Below are positions 25,355-35,599 of a stretch of DNA of 64,000 bases, piece by piece. The position numbers and the translations under genes were made by a program. The first letter of the stretch is position 1. Each line of letters begins with the position of its first letter. The DNA comes from Candidatus Edwardsbacteria bacterium RifOxyA12_full_54_48. Lineage in GTDB: Bacteria > Edwardsbacteria > AC1 > EtOH8. Location: the NCBI GenBank assembly GCA_001777915.1, contig MFFN01000001.1:62001-126000 (forward strand), given 5' to 3'. Under the pieces are notes generated by a model. The model was given only the letters and a program-made list of their open reading frames with translations. It was not told the origin of the DNA and ran no database searches.

Positions 25355-26586
25355 ACAGCAGGGGCGGAGAAATAGATCACTACCTATTGGTGGCGGTGCT
25401 GGTGCTGACCGGGTTCGGGCTGATCATGAGCTTCAGCGCCGGGGGCTTCATGTCCGGCAGTTCGGCCAAATTCTCCAATGACAGCCTGTTCTTTTTCAAG
25501 CGGGAGCTGATAAGGGTGGCTTTGGCTCTGGTGTTTTTCCTGGTGGCTCTCAATATCAATTACCGGAAATTAAGAAGCCTGATAGTGCCATTCTTCGGGG
25601 CGATGCTGGGGGTGATGCTTCTGACCCTGGTTCTGGCCCAGGCGGTCAGGGGATCCCGCAGCTGGATAATGGGGATACAGCCGGTGGAGATTGCCAGGAT
25701 CGCCCTGGTGTTGTTTCTGGCTGATTTCATAGACAAAAAGGGCGATGATTTTAAAAAAATAAAGATCGGATATCTCCCGGGAGTGGCGGCGGTGGTAATG
25801 CTGGCGGTCGTCATCGCCCTGCAACCCGATTTCGGGAGCGCCATGGCGCTGTCGCTCCTGGGCTATACCATGCTGTTCCTGGGGGGGGCCAACCTGCTGG
25901 CCTGGGTGGGCGGGCTGGGCCTGGCCTCGGTGGGATTTGTGGCCGCGGCCCTGACCAAACAGCATGTGCTGGGCCGGCTGACCGGATTCTGGTGGGGGCT
26001 GACCAGGCCCGAGGAATTATCGACTTTGATCCAGTCCTCCTCGGGGCATGTCAAAAACACCTTGGTGCAGACCCATCAGTCCCTCCTGGGGATCGGTTCC
26101 GGCGGGTTTTTTGGGGTGGGGCTGGGGCAGAGCCGGCAGAAGTTCCTGTTCGTCAGCGAGGCCCATACCGATTTCATCTTCTCCATCATCGGGGAGGAGG
26201 GCGGGCTTCTGTTTGCCGGGATAATCCTGCTGGTCTTTCTGGTCATCCTGTGGCGGGGGATCAAGCTCTCTCTGCAGTTAAGCGACCGGTTCGAGTCCCT
26301 GACGGTGCTGGGGTTAAGCTGCGGAATATTCATCTATGCTGTCATCAACATCAGCGTGGCGCTGGGGATCTTTCCCATCACCGGCCTGCCCCTGCCTTTT
26401 TTAAGCTACGGGGGATCGGCCCTGCTGGCCAATGCGGTGTCGGTGGGCCTGATATTGAACATCTCAAAGCACCGGGGGGAAAAATCCGGACAAACTTTTA
26501 TCAGGAAGAACAATGGAGTTAGTGATAGCCGGTGGAGGGACGGGAGGTCATCTCTATCCTGGTCTGGCCGTAGCCGCCGCCGTTAG
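25351..26586 (+). CDS. ftsW: Septal peptidoglycan polymerase FtsW (SEDS family)
   Basis: Membrane glycosyltransferase of the SEDS family that polymerises lipid II with FtsI. 411 aa with about ten helices and typical motifs GLIMSFSAGG, SWIMGIQPVEIARI, LQPDFGSAM, THQSLLGIGSGGFFGVGLG and LPLPFLSYGGSALLANA. The last 25 codons run out of frame through the start of murG, giving a 74-bp overlap. That tail (for example SRWRDGRSSLSW) is basic and unlike normal FtsW ends, so the original stop was probably lost. Confidence 0.95.
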   Translation: MNSRGGEIDHYLLVAVLVLTGFGLIMSFSAGGFMSGSSAKFSNDSLFFFKRELIRVALALVFFLVALNINYRKLRSLIVPFFGAMLGVMLLTLVLAQAVRGSRSWIMGIQPVEIARIALVLFLADFIDKKGDDFKKIKIGYLPGVAAVVMLAVVIALQPDFGSAMALSLLGYTMLFLGGANLLAWVGGLGLASVGFVAAALTKQHVLGRLTGFWWGLTRPEELSTLIQSSSGHVKNTLVQTHQSLLGIGSGGFFGVGLGQSRQKFLFVSEAHTDFIFSIIGEEGGLLFAGIILLVFLVILWRGIKLSLQLSDRFESLTVLGLSCGIFIYAVINISVALGIFPITGLPLPFLSYGGSALLANAVSVGLILNISKHRGEKSGQTFIRKNNGVSDSRWRDGRSSLSWSGRSRRR

Positions 26587-27612
26587 AAAGGTCGATCCCG
26601 AGGCCAAGGTCACATTCTACGGCACCAGGCGGGGGATAGAGTCGCGGGTGGTGCCGGGAACCGGCTATCAGATCAAATATATTTCAGCCAAAGGTTTTTT
26701 AAGAAAAAGCAAAACAGAGAAAATATTCTCCCCTCTCTGGATGGCAGCTGGCGTCCTTCAATCGCTCTTTTATATGACCAGGAACCGCCCGGATGTGGTT
26801 CTGGGCACAGGAGGATATGTCTCGGCTCCTCCGGTGATGGCAGCCTGGATATTAAGAATACCAATTTCCCTGCTGGCTTTGGATGTGTTGCCCAGCCAGG
26901 CGGTAAGGTTTCTGGCCCGGTTCGCCGAAGAGATATACGGCGGATTCCCGGACTGCTCAAGTCACCTTGATAAAAGTTCCCGGGTGATATTCACCGGAAA
27001 CCCCATCCGACCGGAGATCGGCAACATCCCTCGGGAAAAGGGGATCGAGCGATTCGACTTGGACGGGAATAAAAAGACCATCCTGATCTTCGGTGGAAGC
27101 CAGGGAGCCCACAGCATCAATGTTTCGATGCTGGAAGCATTGAAGAGGCTCGATCAAAACGGAAAGCTGAAAGACCTCCAAGTGATATTCCAGACCGGGG
27201 AAAATGACCAGGGGCAGGTCTCAGAGAAGGTCAGACAATATCCGGCAGGGATAAAGGTCCTGGCTTATATCGACCAAATGCCCTACGCCCTGGCGACCGC
27301 CGACCTGGTGATCAGCCGCTCCGGGGCCGGGGTCTCGGAGACGCTGGCCTGCGGTCTGCCCTCGATACTGGTGCCTCTTCCCTACGCCGCCAGCAATCAC
27401 CAGGAATACAATGCCCGAAGCCTGGAACAGGCCGGGGCGGCGATGATGATACTGGACAAGGATGTGAACGGGAAAATACTGGCGGACAGCATCACCGGGA
27501 TCTTGTTCAACCGGGAAAGATATAACATGATGACCATCGCTTCCAGGTCCCTGGCCCGGCCGGGGGCGGCTGACAAAATCGCAGATAATATAATAAGAAT
27601 GGCGGGAAAGTA

Positions 27613-27613
<1 letters not shown>
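26513..27613 (+). CDS. murG: Lipid II synthase MurG (UDP-GlcNAc transferase)
   Basis: Peripheral membrane glycosyltransferase (GT28) that adds GlcNAc to lipid I. 366 aa. The glycine-rich N-terminal loop GGGTGGHLYPGLAVA (about residues 7-21), GTGGYVSAPPVMAA, GGSQGAHSIN and the UDP-GlcNAc-binding region SRSGAGVSETLACGLPSILV are all present. The start is fixed by the family's usual MxLVIAGGGTGGH opening, even though it lies inside the ftsW frame. The TAA stop shares its last A with the murC ATG. Confidence 0.96.
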
Positions 27614-28970
<1,357 letters not shown>

Positions 28971-28974
<4 letters not shown>

Positions 28975-29882
28975 AGATCTCATCGGATATATTAAAACAG
29001 CTGGCCGCCAGGACCAAAGGGCAGTGCCGTTTCAGAGAGCCGATGTCCCGCCACACCTCTTTCAGGATAGGCGGCCCGGCTGATCTTCTGGTGGTCCCGG
29101 CCGATGAGGCCGACCTGCAGAATCTGCTGGCCGGGATATATAGGTCAGGGGTGCCATGCCTGGTCCTGGGAAACGGCACCAATCTGCTGGTGCTGGACGG
29201 CGGCATCCGGGGGGTGGTGATAAAGATGACCGCCGGTTTCCGGCAGGCGGAAAGAAAGGAAAACACCCTTAAGGTCGGCGCCGGATACGCCCTTCCCCGG
29301 CTGGTGGAAGGATCGGCCGAAATGAGCCTGGCCGGGCTGGAGTGGGGAGTGGGCATCCCCGGTTCGGTGGGCGGGGCGCTGGTGATGAATGCCGGGGCCT
29401 ACGGCGGCCAGATGTCGGATATAGTCAAAAAGGTCTGGGGATACACCCGATCCGGCGACCGATTGACCCTGCGGGCCGGCCAGATAAATTTCGGCTACCG
29501 CCATTCCGAATACCCAGAGGGCTACGTGATCACCGGGACCGAGCTGGAAATGCTGGAGGGGCGAAAAAACAGGATAAAATCCGCCATGGAACAGTGGATG
29601 AAGAAAAGACAGCGGAACCAGCCATTGAGTTTGCCCTCGGCCGGCTGCATCTTCAAAAACCCAGTGAATGATTCAGCCCGCCGGCTGATTGGAGTGGCCG
29701 GCCTAAGGGGGAAAAAGATCGGCGGGGCCAAGGTCTCCAGCAAGCATGCCAACTTTATCGTTAACCATGGCGGGGCCAGAGCGGCCGATGTATTGAAGCT
29801 GATCGAGATAATAAAGGAAAGAACCTATAAAACTATCGGCATAGAACTGACTCCCGAAGTAAAGACCGTCGGGGAACCATGA
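28971..29882 (+). CDS. murB: UDP-N-acetylenolpyruvoylglucosamine reductase MurB
   Basis: FAD- and NADPH-dependent enzyme that makes UDP-MurNAc. 303 aa, the shorter form lacking the large C-terminal insertion of E. coli. FAD-binding motifs are HTSFRIGGPADLL (about 24-36), GNGTNLLVLDGG and GVGIPGSVGGALVMNAGAYGG. The loop that holds the catalytic Ser in E. coli reads PSAGCIFKNP, with Cys226 at that place; a thiol can act as the proton donor and similar variants occur in other phyla as far as I recall. ATGA overlaps on both sides. Confidence 0.95.
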
Positions 29883-30670
29883 CCGCATATTTCGACCGGA
29901 AGAGCGCCGGGCGGCTGCGTAAAAAACACCGGCAAAAAGGGAAGCTGAAGGCCATATTGGGTTTGATCATTTTATCGGCAACGCTGGCGGCCGGAATCTA
30001 TGGTTATAGGCAGGGGCTTGAAAAAGGGATCTTTAACATCAAACAGGTCAATATCAGCGGGAACCGGATGGCCGATACCGCCGGGATCAGGGAAATAGCC
30101 GGAGAGCTGAGAGGCCGGGTCCTCTGGAGAGCAGAATACCGGAAGACCGCGGCCCGGATCTGCCAAAAATATCCGGCGGTAAAAAGGTCCAAATTCACGG
30201 TGTGGCCCTGGGGGATAGCGGACCTTCACATCACCGAGCGGAAGCCCCTGGCCGAACTGCAGCACGATGGCCAGCTGATGGTGGACAGCGAAGGCACGGT
30301 CTTCAGAACGTCCCAGGTCTTCGCCGACAGCTGCAAAGCAAAGCTTCCCCGACTGAGGACCAATGGTGCCAGCGCCGATGGCGTCTGGCGGGCCCTGAGG
30401 CTGATGGAGTCGGCCCCCTGGGTGGAGAACCAGTGGCTGTTCGACCCGACCGATGAGAACGATATAAAACTGTGGCTACCGGGCGGGGTAGCGGTGCACT
30501 TCGGCAACGGCCACTTCAAAAAGGAATGGCAGAAGCTGGGAGAGGTGCTGGAAAACCTGAAGAAGGAAAATCTCACCGCCACCGAGATAGACCTGCGTTT
30601 CAACGGACAGGCCATCATCAAAGGACAGGCGCTGGTCCAGGGAACGGGGGACAAAGCCGGAAGCAATTAA
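29879..30670 (+). CDS. ftsQ: Divisome protein FtsQ
   Basis: Bitopic inner-membrane protein of 263 aa that links early and late divisome parts. A basic cytoplasmic tail (KSAGRLRKKHRQKGKLK) precedes one transmembrane helix (about residues 25-44). The periplasmic POTRA domain starts at FNIKQVNISGNRMAD and is followed by the FtsQ/DivIB-type domain ending in a beta-rich region (TATEIDLRFNGQAIIKG). Identification combines this topology with its place between murB and ftsA. Confidence 0.9.
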   Translation: MTAYFDRKSAGRLRKKHRQKGKLKAILGLIILSATLAAGIYGYRQGLEKGIFNIKQVNISGNRMADTAGIREIAGELRGRVLWRAEYRKTAARICQKYPAVKRSKFTVWPWGIADLHITERKPLAELQHDGQLMVDSEGTVFRTSQVFADSCKAKLPRLRTNGASADGVWRALRLMESAPWVENQWLFDPTDENDIKLWLPGGVAVHFGNGHFKKEWQKLGEVLENLKKENLTATEIDLRFNGQAIIKGQALVQGTGDKAGSN

Positions 30671-30716
30671 GTATTTTTATAATAAATCGTCAAGATCATC
30701 ATAAAGGAGGCCGGAA

Positions 30717-31946
30717 ATGGCTAATACGATCGTGGGCTTGGATCTGGGCACCACCAAGATCGCCTGCATAATCGCCGAGGTCGACCGGGATCAGCTTAAA
30801 ATAGTGGGGGTCGGCACCTGCTCTTCGGAGGAGGGTCTGCGAAGGGGGGTGGTGGTCAACCTGGAGAAGACCGCTCGGTCCATAGAGAAGGCGGTCTCCG
30901 AGGCCGAGCTGATGGCCGGGGTCAAGATAAACTCGGTCTATGCCGGCATCGCCGGGGATCATATCCGCTCCATCAATTCGCGGGGGGTGATCGCCGTCTC
31001 CCGGGGGGGCAACGAGATCTCCCAGGCCGACGTGGACCGGGTGATAGACGCCGCCCAGGCGGTGGCCATTCCCATGGACCGGGAGATCCTCCATGTGATC
31101 CCCCAGGGCTTCATCGTCGACGATCAGAAGGGCATCAAGGACCCCATCGGGATGGCCGGGGTGCGGCTGGAGGTGGAGGTCCATATAGTCACCGGGGCGG
31201 TGGCCTCGGCCGAGAACATCTACAAGAGCATCAAGCGGGCGGGGCTCAAGGTGGACGACCTGGTGCTGCAGCCTCTGGCCTCCAGCTATGCGGTGCTGAC
31301 CCCGGACGAGAAATCTTTGGGGGTGGCGCTGCTGGACATCGGGGGCGGGACCACCGACATCGCCATGTTCTTCGAGGATTCCATCCGCCACACGGCGGTG
31401 ATAGGACTGGGCGGCAACAACCTGACCAGCGACATCGCCATCGGCCTCCGGACCCCCACCGAACAGGCCGAGAGCATCAAGAAGAAATACGGCTGCGCCA
31501 CCCTGTCCCAGGTAAAGGAGGACGAGATGATCGGGGTGTTCGGGGTGGCCGGGCGCGAGGAGCGGGAGGTGTCCCGCCAGGTGCTGGCCCAGATAATCGA
31601 GCCCCGGATGGAGGAGATCTTCAGCCTGGCCAGCCGGGAGATCAAGCGCTCCGACTACGGCGAGATGCTGGGGGCCGGGGTGGTCCTCACCGGAGGGGCC
31701 GCCAAGCTGCCCGGAGCGGCCTCCCTGGCGGAGCAGGTGTTCAACCAGCCGGCCCGGGTGGGCGAGCCGCGCGGCATCAGCGGAGTGGTGGACCTGATCA
31801 AGGACCCGATGTACGCCACCGGGGTGGGGCTGGTGCTGTACGGCTACGAGCGGAGGTTCAAGGGCGACTCCATAGACGAGAGCAACCCCTTTGAATCGAT
31901 CCTGGGCAAGATGAAGGGCTGGTTCGGCGATCTTTTCAACGGGTAA
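30717..31946 (+). CDS. ftsA: Cell division protein FtsA
   Basis: Actin-like membrane tether for FtsZ, 409 aa. ATP-binding motifs GLDLGTTKIACIIAEV (about residues 7-22) and LLDIGGGTTDIAMF are clear. The extreme C-terminus FESILGKMKGWFGDLFNG forms the amphipathic helix that anchors FtsA to the membrane. The start has a near-perfect AAAGGAGG eight or so bases upstream. A 46-bp gap separates it from ftsQ, the first real gap in the cluster since rsmH, so a local promoter is possible though none stands out. Confidence 0.96.
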   Translation: MANTIVGLDLGTTKIACIIAEVDRDQLKIVGVGTCSSEEGLRRGVVVNLEKTARSIEKAVSEAELMAGVKINSVYAGIAGDHIRSINSRGVIAVSRGGNEISQADVDRVIDAAQAVAIPMDREILHVIPQGFIVDDQKGIKDPIGMAGVRLEVEVHIVTGAVASAENIYKSIKRAGLKVDDLVLQPLASSYAVLTPDEKSLGVALLDIGGGTTDIAMFFEDSIRHTAVIGLGGNNLTSDIAIGLRTPTEQAESIKKKYGCATLSQVKEDEMIGVFGVAGREEREVSRQVLAQIIEPRMEEIFSLASREIKRSDYGEMLGAGVVLTGGAAKLPGAASLAEQVFNQPARVGEPRGISGVVDLIKDPMYATGVGLVLYGYERRFKGDSIDESNPFESILGKMKGWFGDLFNG

Positions 31947-32002
31947 TAATAATATCACATACAATCCGTCATCAGGGAAAACGAAAATCAGGAGGTCCGA
32001 TC

Positions 32003-33277
32003 ATGGCCGAACAGATAAAACTTTTGGAACAGCAGATCGCCGAAGCGATCGCCGAGCCGTTGTACGGCATCATTCAGAACGAACCCAAGAAAATAAATAA
32101 AGGAGAAGAGAGTATGCTGGAATTCGAAGAGGATGTTATCAGCGAACGCTGCAACATCAAGGTGGTGGGAGTGGGCGGCGGCGGCGGCAACGCCGTCAAC
32201 CGGATGGTGGAGGCCGGCCTGAACGGGGTGGAGTTCATCGCCGTCAATACCGACCTGCAGGTGCTTAGAAAATCCCTGGCCAACCAGAAGCTTCAGATCG
32301 GGCACAAGCTGACCAGGGGCCTGGGCTCGGGGGGCAATCCCGAGATCGGGCGCCGGGCCTTCGAGGAGGACAAGGCCCGGGTGGCCGAGATGATCTCGGG
32401 CAGCGACATGCTGTTCATCACCGCCGGAATGGGCGGCGGCACCGGGACCGGGGCCGCCCCGATGGTGGCCGACCTGGCCCGGGAGATGAACATCCTGACC
32501 GTGGCGGTGGTCACCAAGCCCTTCGAGTGGGAGGGCCGCAAGAGGATCCTGCAGTCCGAGGAGGGCATCCGGGACCTGAAAGAGCGGGTGGACACCCTGA
32601 TCGTCATTCCCAACCAGCGGGTGCTTTCGGTGGTGGGCAAGCAGACCAAGCTGACCGAGTCTTTCCGGATCATAGACGACGTGCTGCTCAAGGCCACCCG
32701 GGGCATCTCCGACCTGATCACCGTTCCCGGCCTGGTCAACGTGGACTTCGCCGACGTCCGCTCGGTGATGCTGGAGCGGGGCGATGCCCTGATGGGCGTG
32801 GGCATCGGCATCGGCGAGAACCGCTCCATCACCGCGGCCGAGGAGGCCATCGCCAATACCCTGTTGGAGGGAATTTCCATCAAGGGGGCCAAGGCCATCC
32901 TGCTGAACATCTCGGCCTCCGATGAGCTGACCCTGACCGAGGTCAACGAGGTGGCGTCGGTGATACGCAGTGCGGCCGGCGAGGAGGCCAACCTGATATT
33001 CGGAACGGTGATAGATCCCGAGGCCGGTGACAATATGAGTGTGACCGTGATCGCCACCGGCCTGGGCGGCGGCGCACCCAAGGTGGAGAAGGATATCCCC
33101 GACAACAACCGGATAGACTTTCCCCAGTCATTCCGCAAGGAGAATCTGGCTCAGGGGACCTTTCAGCGCAAGGACCAGCGCTCCAACATCCAGACCATTG
33201 TCACCAAAGGCCAGGTCAGCGCGGTGAAACAGGACGACCTGGAGATTCCCACCTACATGCGCCGGTTGATGGATTAA
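32003..33277 (+). CDS. ftsZ: Cell division GTPase FtsZ, with two in-frame start sites
   Basis: Tubulin-like GTPase that forms the Z ring. From 32003 it has 424 aa. The GTPase signature is GGGTGTGAAP and the core begins VVGVGGGGGNAVNRM. The C-terminus LEIPTYMRRLMD matches the conserved peptide that binds FtsA. Two starts are well supported: ATG 32003 with GGAGGT six bases upstream, and ATG 32114 with AAAGGAG eight bases upstream. The second gives the usual FtsZ N-terminus (MLEFEED). The first adds 37 residues with a helical stretch (EQIKLLEQQIAEAIAEPL). Either or both may be used. Confidence 0.96.
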   Translation: MAEQIKLLEQQIAEAIAEPLYGIIQNEPKKINKGEESMLEFEEDVISERCNIKVVGVGGGGGNAVNRMVEAGLNGVEFIAVNTDLQVLRKSLANQKLQIGHKLTRGLGSGGNPEIGRRAFEEDKARVAEMISGSDMLFITAGMGGGTGTGAAPMVADLAREMNILTVAVVTKPFEWEGRKRILQSEEGIRDLKERVDTLIVIPNQRVLSVVGKQTKLTESFRIIDDVLLKATRGISDLITVPGLVNVDFADVRSVMLERGDALMGVGIGIGENRSITAAEEAIANTLLEGISIKGAKAILLNISASDELTLTEVNEVASVIRSAAGEEANLIFGTVIDPEAGDNMSVTVIATGLGGGAPKVEKDIPDNNRIDFPQSFRKENLAQGTFQRKDQRSNIQTIVTKGQVSAVKQDDLEIPTYMRRLMD

Positions 33278-33385
33278 GATAGACATCCGTTATTGGTTAA
33301 CAGGTAATTGGAAAAGCGAAGATCGTCCGCCCTCTCTTCGGCGGATGGTCACGGACGCTTTGATCTCTCCTTTATTTGACCTCAT

Positions 33386-33417
33386 CCCCTTCCCAAATCG
33401 GGAAGGGGATTTTTATT
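33386..33417 (+). repeat. Dispersed palindromic repeat, copy 5, also terminator-like
   Basis: CCCCTTCCC (33386-33394) and GGGAAGGGG (33400-33408) form a 9-bp stem, followed by ATTTTTATT. It belongs to the same C-rich/G-rich family and could terminate the dcw transcript. A second, poorer copy (CCCCTCCCCG and GGAAAGGG) follows at about 33426-33450. The 460-base gap between ftsZ and the transposase holds only repeats and promoter-like sequence. Confidence 0.6.
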
Positions 33418-33457
33418 GAACGACCCCACCCCTCCCCGAAACGGAAAGGGATTTGTC

Positions 33458-33477
33458 ATTCCTGTGCAGACAGGAAT
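33458..33477 (+). repeat. ATTCC-type inverted repeat
   Basis: ATTCCTGT (33458-33465) and ACAGGAAT (33470-33477) pair around GCAG, with GTC before and CCAGG after. The GTCATTCC...GGAATCCA frame is a repeat type seen dispersed in many bacteria. Confidence 0.5.
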
Positions 33478-33614
33478 CCAGGCTTTTATCATTGCCCGAT
33501 TTATTGGGGCGAACGGACAATCACCCGAACTCGCAGGTATGTCCAGAAACGCTCCTGGCGGGGCGACCACCCTCCTCCCTTTAAAAATATTTCAAAAAAT
33601 AGTCACCTGGGTCA

Positions 33615-33647
33615 TTGACAAATTTTAACAAATTGTATTAGTATAAT
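33615..33647 (+). promoter_or_regulatory. Weak promoter-like sequence before the transposase
   Basis: TTGACA (33615-33620) and a perfect TATAAT (33642-33647) occur, but the 21-bp spacing is too long for a normal promoter. TATAAT may act with another -35 element. Confidence 0.3.
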
Positions 33648-33681
33648 CCAAAGGCAATGTCTATATCATAAAACTGAATTT

Positions 33682-33709
33682 GCAGGGCCATGATGCATCG
33701 GGTCCCTGC
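33682..33709 (+). repeat. REP-like imperfect palindrome upstream of the transposase
   Basis: GCAGGG and CCCTGC arms surround a GATGCATC centre (33682-33709) with mismatches between. It shares the centre and general layout with the perfect palindrome at 34019-34046 inside the transposase gene. Confidence 0.5.
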
Positions 33710-33739
33710 GGGCACAAAAGCATAGAAACCAAGATTGTT

Positions 33740-34299
33740 ATGTCCGTAAACAATCCCAAACACAAACGCCGATCCATCCGTCTGCCGGGATACAATTATT
33801 CCGGGAAGGGGCGTACTACATAACCATTTGCGCCCAAGACCGGAAATGTATATTCGGCGAAATCACCGATGGGCTGATGGTATTAAACCCATTCGGAGAA
33901 ATTGCCCGCAACGAATGGATTAAAACCGGCAAATTACGGCCCTATGTGATTCCGGATGTATTTGTGATTATGCCGAATCATATTCATGGGATATTGATAA
34001 TAAACGATGATGACCATTGTAGGGGCACGATGCATCGTGCCCCTACGGGTACAACCGAACATTTTGGTAAACCCGTCGCCGGATCATTGCCGACCATCAT
34101 CCGTTGTTACACCGCGGCGGTGATCCGTCATATAAATAAATTGCGTAATACCCCGGGCCATAAAATATGGCAACGAAATTATTACGAACACGTCATCCGA
34201 AACGATAAATCATACGATAAAATCAGACAATATATAATTGAGAACCCTTTATATTGGGCGCAGGACGACGAAAATCCCAGCCGGGCGATCACAAAATAA
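33740..34299 (+). pseudogene. REP-associated tyrosine transposase (RAYT, IS200-like), frameshifted
   Basis: Single-strand DNA transposase of the Y1/HUH family. The catalytic H-x-H is in VIMPNHIHGILII and a candidate nucleophilic Tyr in IRQYIIENP. ATG 33740 opens KHKRRSIRLPGYNYSGKG, the normal RAYT start, then hits TAA after 27 codons. In the next frame the protein continues as YYITICAQDRKCIFGEI to 34299. Adding one base to the GGGG run at 33807-33820 would restore a single frame of about 187 codons. Either a real inactivating deletion or a sequence error in the homopolymer. The gene also holds a perfect palindrome read as RGTMHRAPTG. Confidence 0.8.
34019..34046 (+). repeat. Perfect 28-bp REP-like palindrome inside the transposase gene
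   Basis: The half-site GTAGGGGCACGATG (34019-34032) is followed immediately by its exact inverse complement. It is in frame and translated within the transposase, between the HUH and Tyr motifs, where family members have a variable loop. Confidence 0.75.
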
Positions 34300-34318
34300 G
34301 CGCCTTTCCTAACAGATC

Positions 34319-35599
34319 ATGAAAACCATAATAGTCATAACACTAATAATTCTTTTTTCCCCCATCCTAGCCGTTGCCTCCTTTGAAGAAATACAGACCG
34401 ATGCCCGGCTCTACGGCCTGGCCGGGGCCGGGGTGGCGCTATCCGACAGGACCGGCAGCGACCTGCATAATCCGGCACTCCCGGCCCTGGCCCTGGACCT
34501 TTCGGCCTCCAGCGGCAGTTCGATCCCGTTCGGGCTGGCGGACCTGGCGGCCTTCTCCGGCGCCTACGCCAGGCGAAAGGATAAAATGGGGATGGGCGCA
34601 GTGCTGGCGACTATGGGCGGCCGTCTTTACCGGGAAAATATTTTAAAAGGGGCCATCTCATACCGCCTGACAGAAAAGGCGGCGGTGGGGGCTTCCCTTA
34701 ATTGCTATCAGTTGAACATCGAAAGGTACGGTTCGGCGGCCGGAATGGGGCTGGACCTGGGACTGCTGGGTAAGCCAGCGGAATGGCTGGCGCTGGGAAT
34801 GGTGGCTGCCAATGTGAACCGGCCGACCATCGGCCAAAAACGGGAGGAGCTTTCGCAAAGCCTATCGCTGGGCGCGGCGTTGGAGCCCCTAGATGAAATT
34901 ACGCTTTTGGTTGCGCTTGATGGCCAGCGGGGCTGGCCCTGCCAGATCCGCATCGGGCAGGAATATCGCTATGGCAACCTTTTGGCCCTCAGGGCCGGGT
35001 TTTGCGATCGGCCCAATGCGGCCAGCCTGGGCTGCGGGGTGAGCCATAAAAATTTAAGGCTGGATTATGCCGTCAGGACCCACACCGATCTGGGGCTGTC
35101 CCACTGCCTCAGCCTGAACTATATCACCCAGAGGATGTTTGCCGAGCCTGAGGAGGTCAGGGTAAAGAAGGCCTCAACCGTAAATATCGTCGAAAAGATA
35201 GACCCCAACAGCGCATCATTTGATGAGCTCTGTCTTTTGCCCGGCATCGGGCCCCAATCAGCTGCGGACATCATGGCTTTTCGCGACAGCATCGGGCCGT
35301 TCAAATACCTCGATGATCTGGCCGAGGTCAAGGGGATCGGCCGGTCATTGCTGGAGAGGATGGCCCCGTATATGACCCTGGAATACAAACCCGATATTCC
35401 GCCAGTTATCAATATCAATCAGGCCTCGGCCCAGGAATTGGCAACCCTGCCGACCATCGGGCCCAAGACCGCCGGGGACATTGCCGCCTACCGCCAGGAG
35501 AACGGGCCCTTCCGGAGCCCGGAGGATATAATGAACGTCAAGGGCATCGGGCGGAGGACCTACGAGGAGATAAAGAATCTTATCACTATCGGGCCATGA
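34319..35599 (+). CDS. PorV-like outer-membrane barrel fused to two ComEA-like HhH domains
   Basis: Exported protein of 426 aa. A signal peptide (IIVITLIILFSPILAVA) is followed by a PorV/PorQ-like barrel region (about 22-275), starting ARLYGLAGAGVALSDRTG and DLHNPALPAL. Residues about 285-350 and 358-424 form two helix-hairpin-helix units of ComEA type: SFDELCLLPGIGPQSAADI with EVKGIGRSLLERM, and SAQELATLPTIGPKTAGDI with NVKGIGRRTYEEI. ComEA-like HhH pairs bind DNA in the periplasm during natural transformation. Fusion of such domains to a barrel suggests DNA handling at the outer membrane, an inference. It overlaps the next gene by 4 bp. Confidence 0.8.
   Translation: MKTIIVITLIILFSPILAVASFEEIQTDARLYGLAGAGVALSDRTGSDLHNPALPALALDLSASSGSSIPFGLADLAAFSGAYARRKDKMGMGAVLATMGGRLYRENILKGAISYRLTEKAAVGASLNCYQLNIERYGSAAGMGLDLGLLGKPAEWLALGMVAANVNRPTIGQKREELSQSLSLGAALEPLDEITLLVALDGQRGWPCQIRIGQEYRYGNLLALRAGFCDRPNAASLGCGVSHKNLRLDYAVRTHTDLGLSHCLSLNYITQRMFAEPEEVRVKKASTVNIVEKIDPNSASFDELCLLPGIGPQSAADIMAFRDSIGPFKYLDDLAEVKGIGRSLLERMAPYMTLEYKPDIPPVININQASAQELATLPTIGPKTAGDIAAYRQENGPFRSPEDIMNVKGIGRRTYEEIKNLITIGP

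Noticed and set aside
30699-31964. Long open frame of about 421 codons on the minus strand opposite ftsA
   Set aside because: It mirrors ftsA exactly, has no recognisable domain and arises from the high-GC codon use of the opposite strand.
33877-34299. Separate intact 140-aa transposase gene beginning at 33877
   Set aside because: The normal family N-terminus is present upstream in another frame, so this is the tail of a frameshifted gene.
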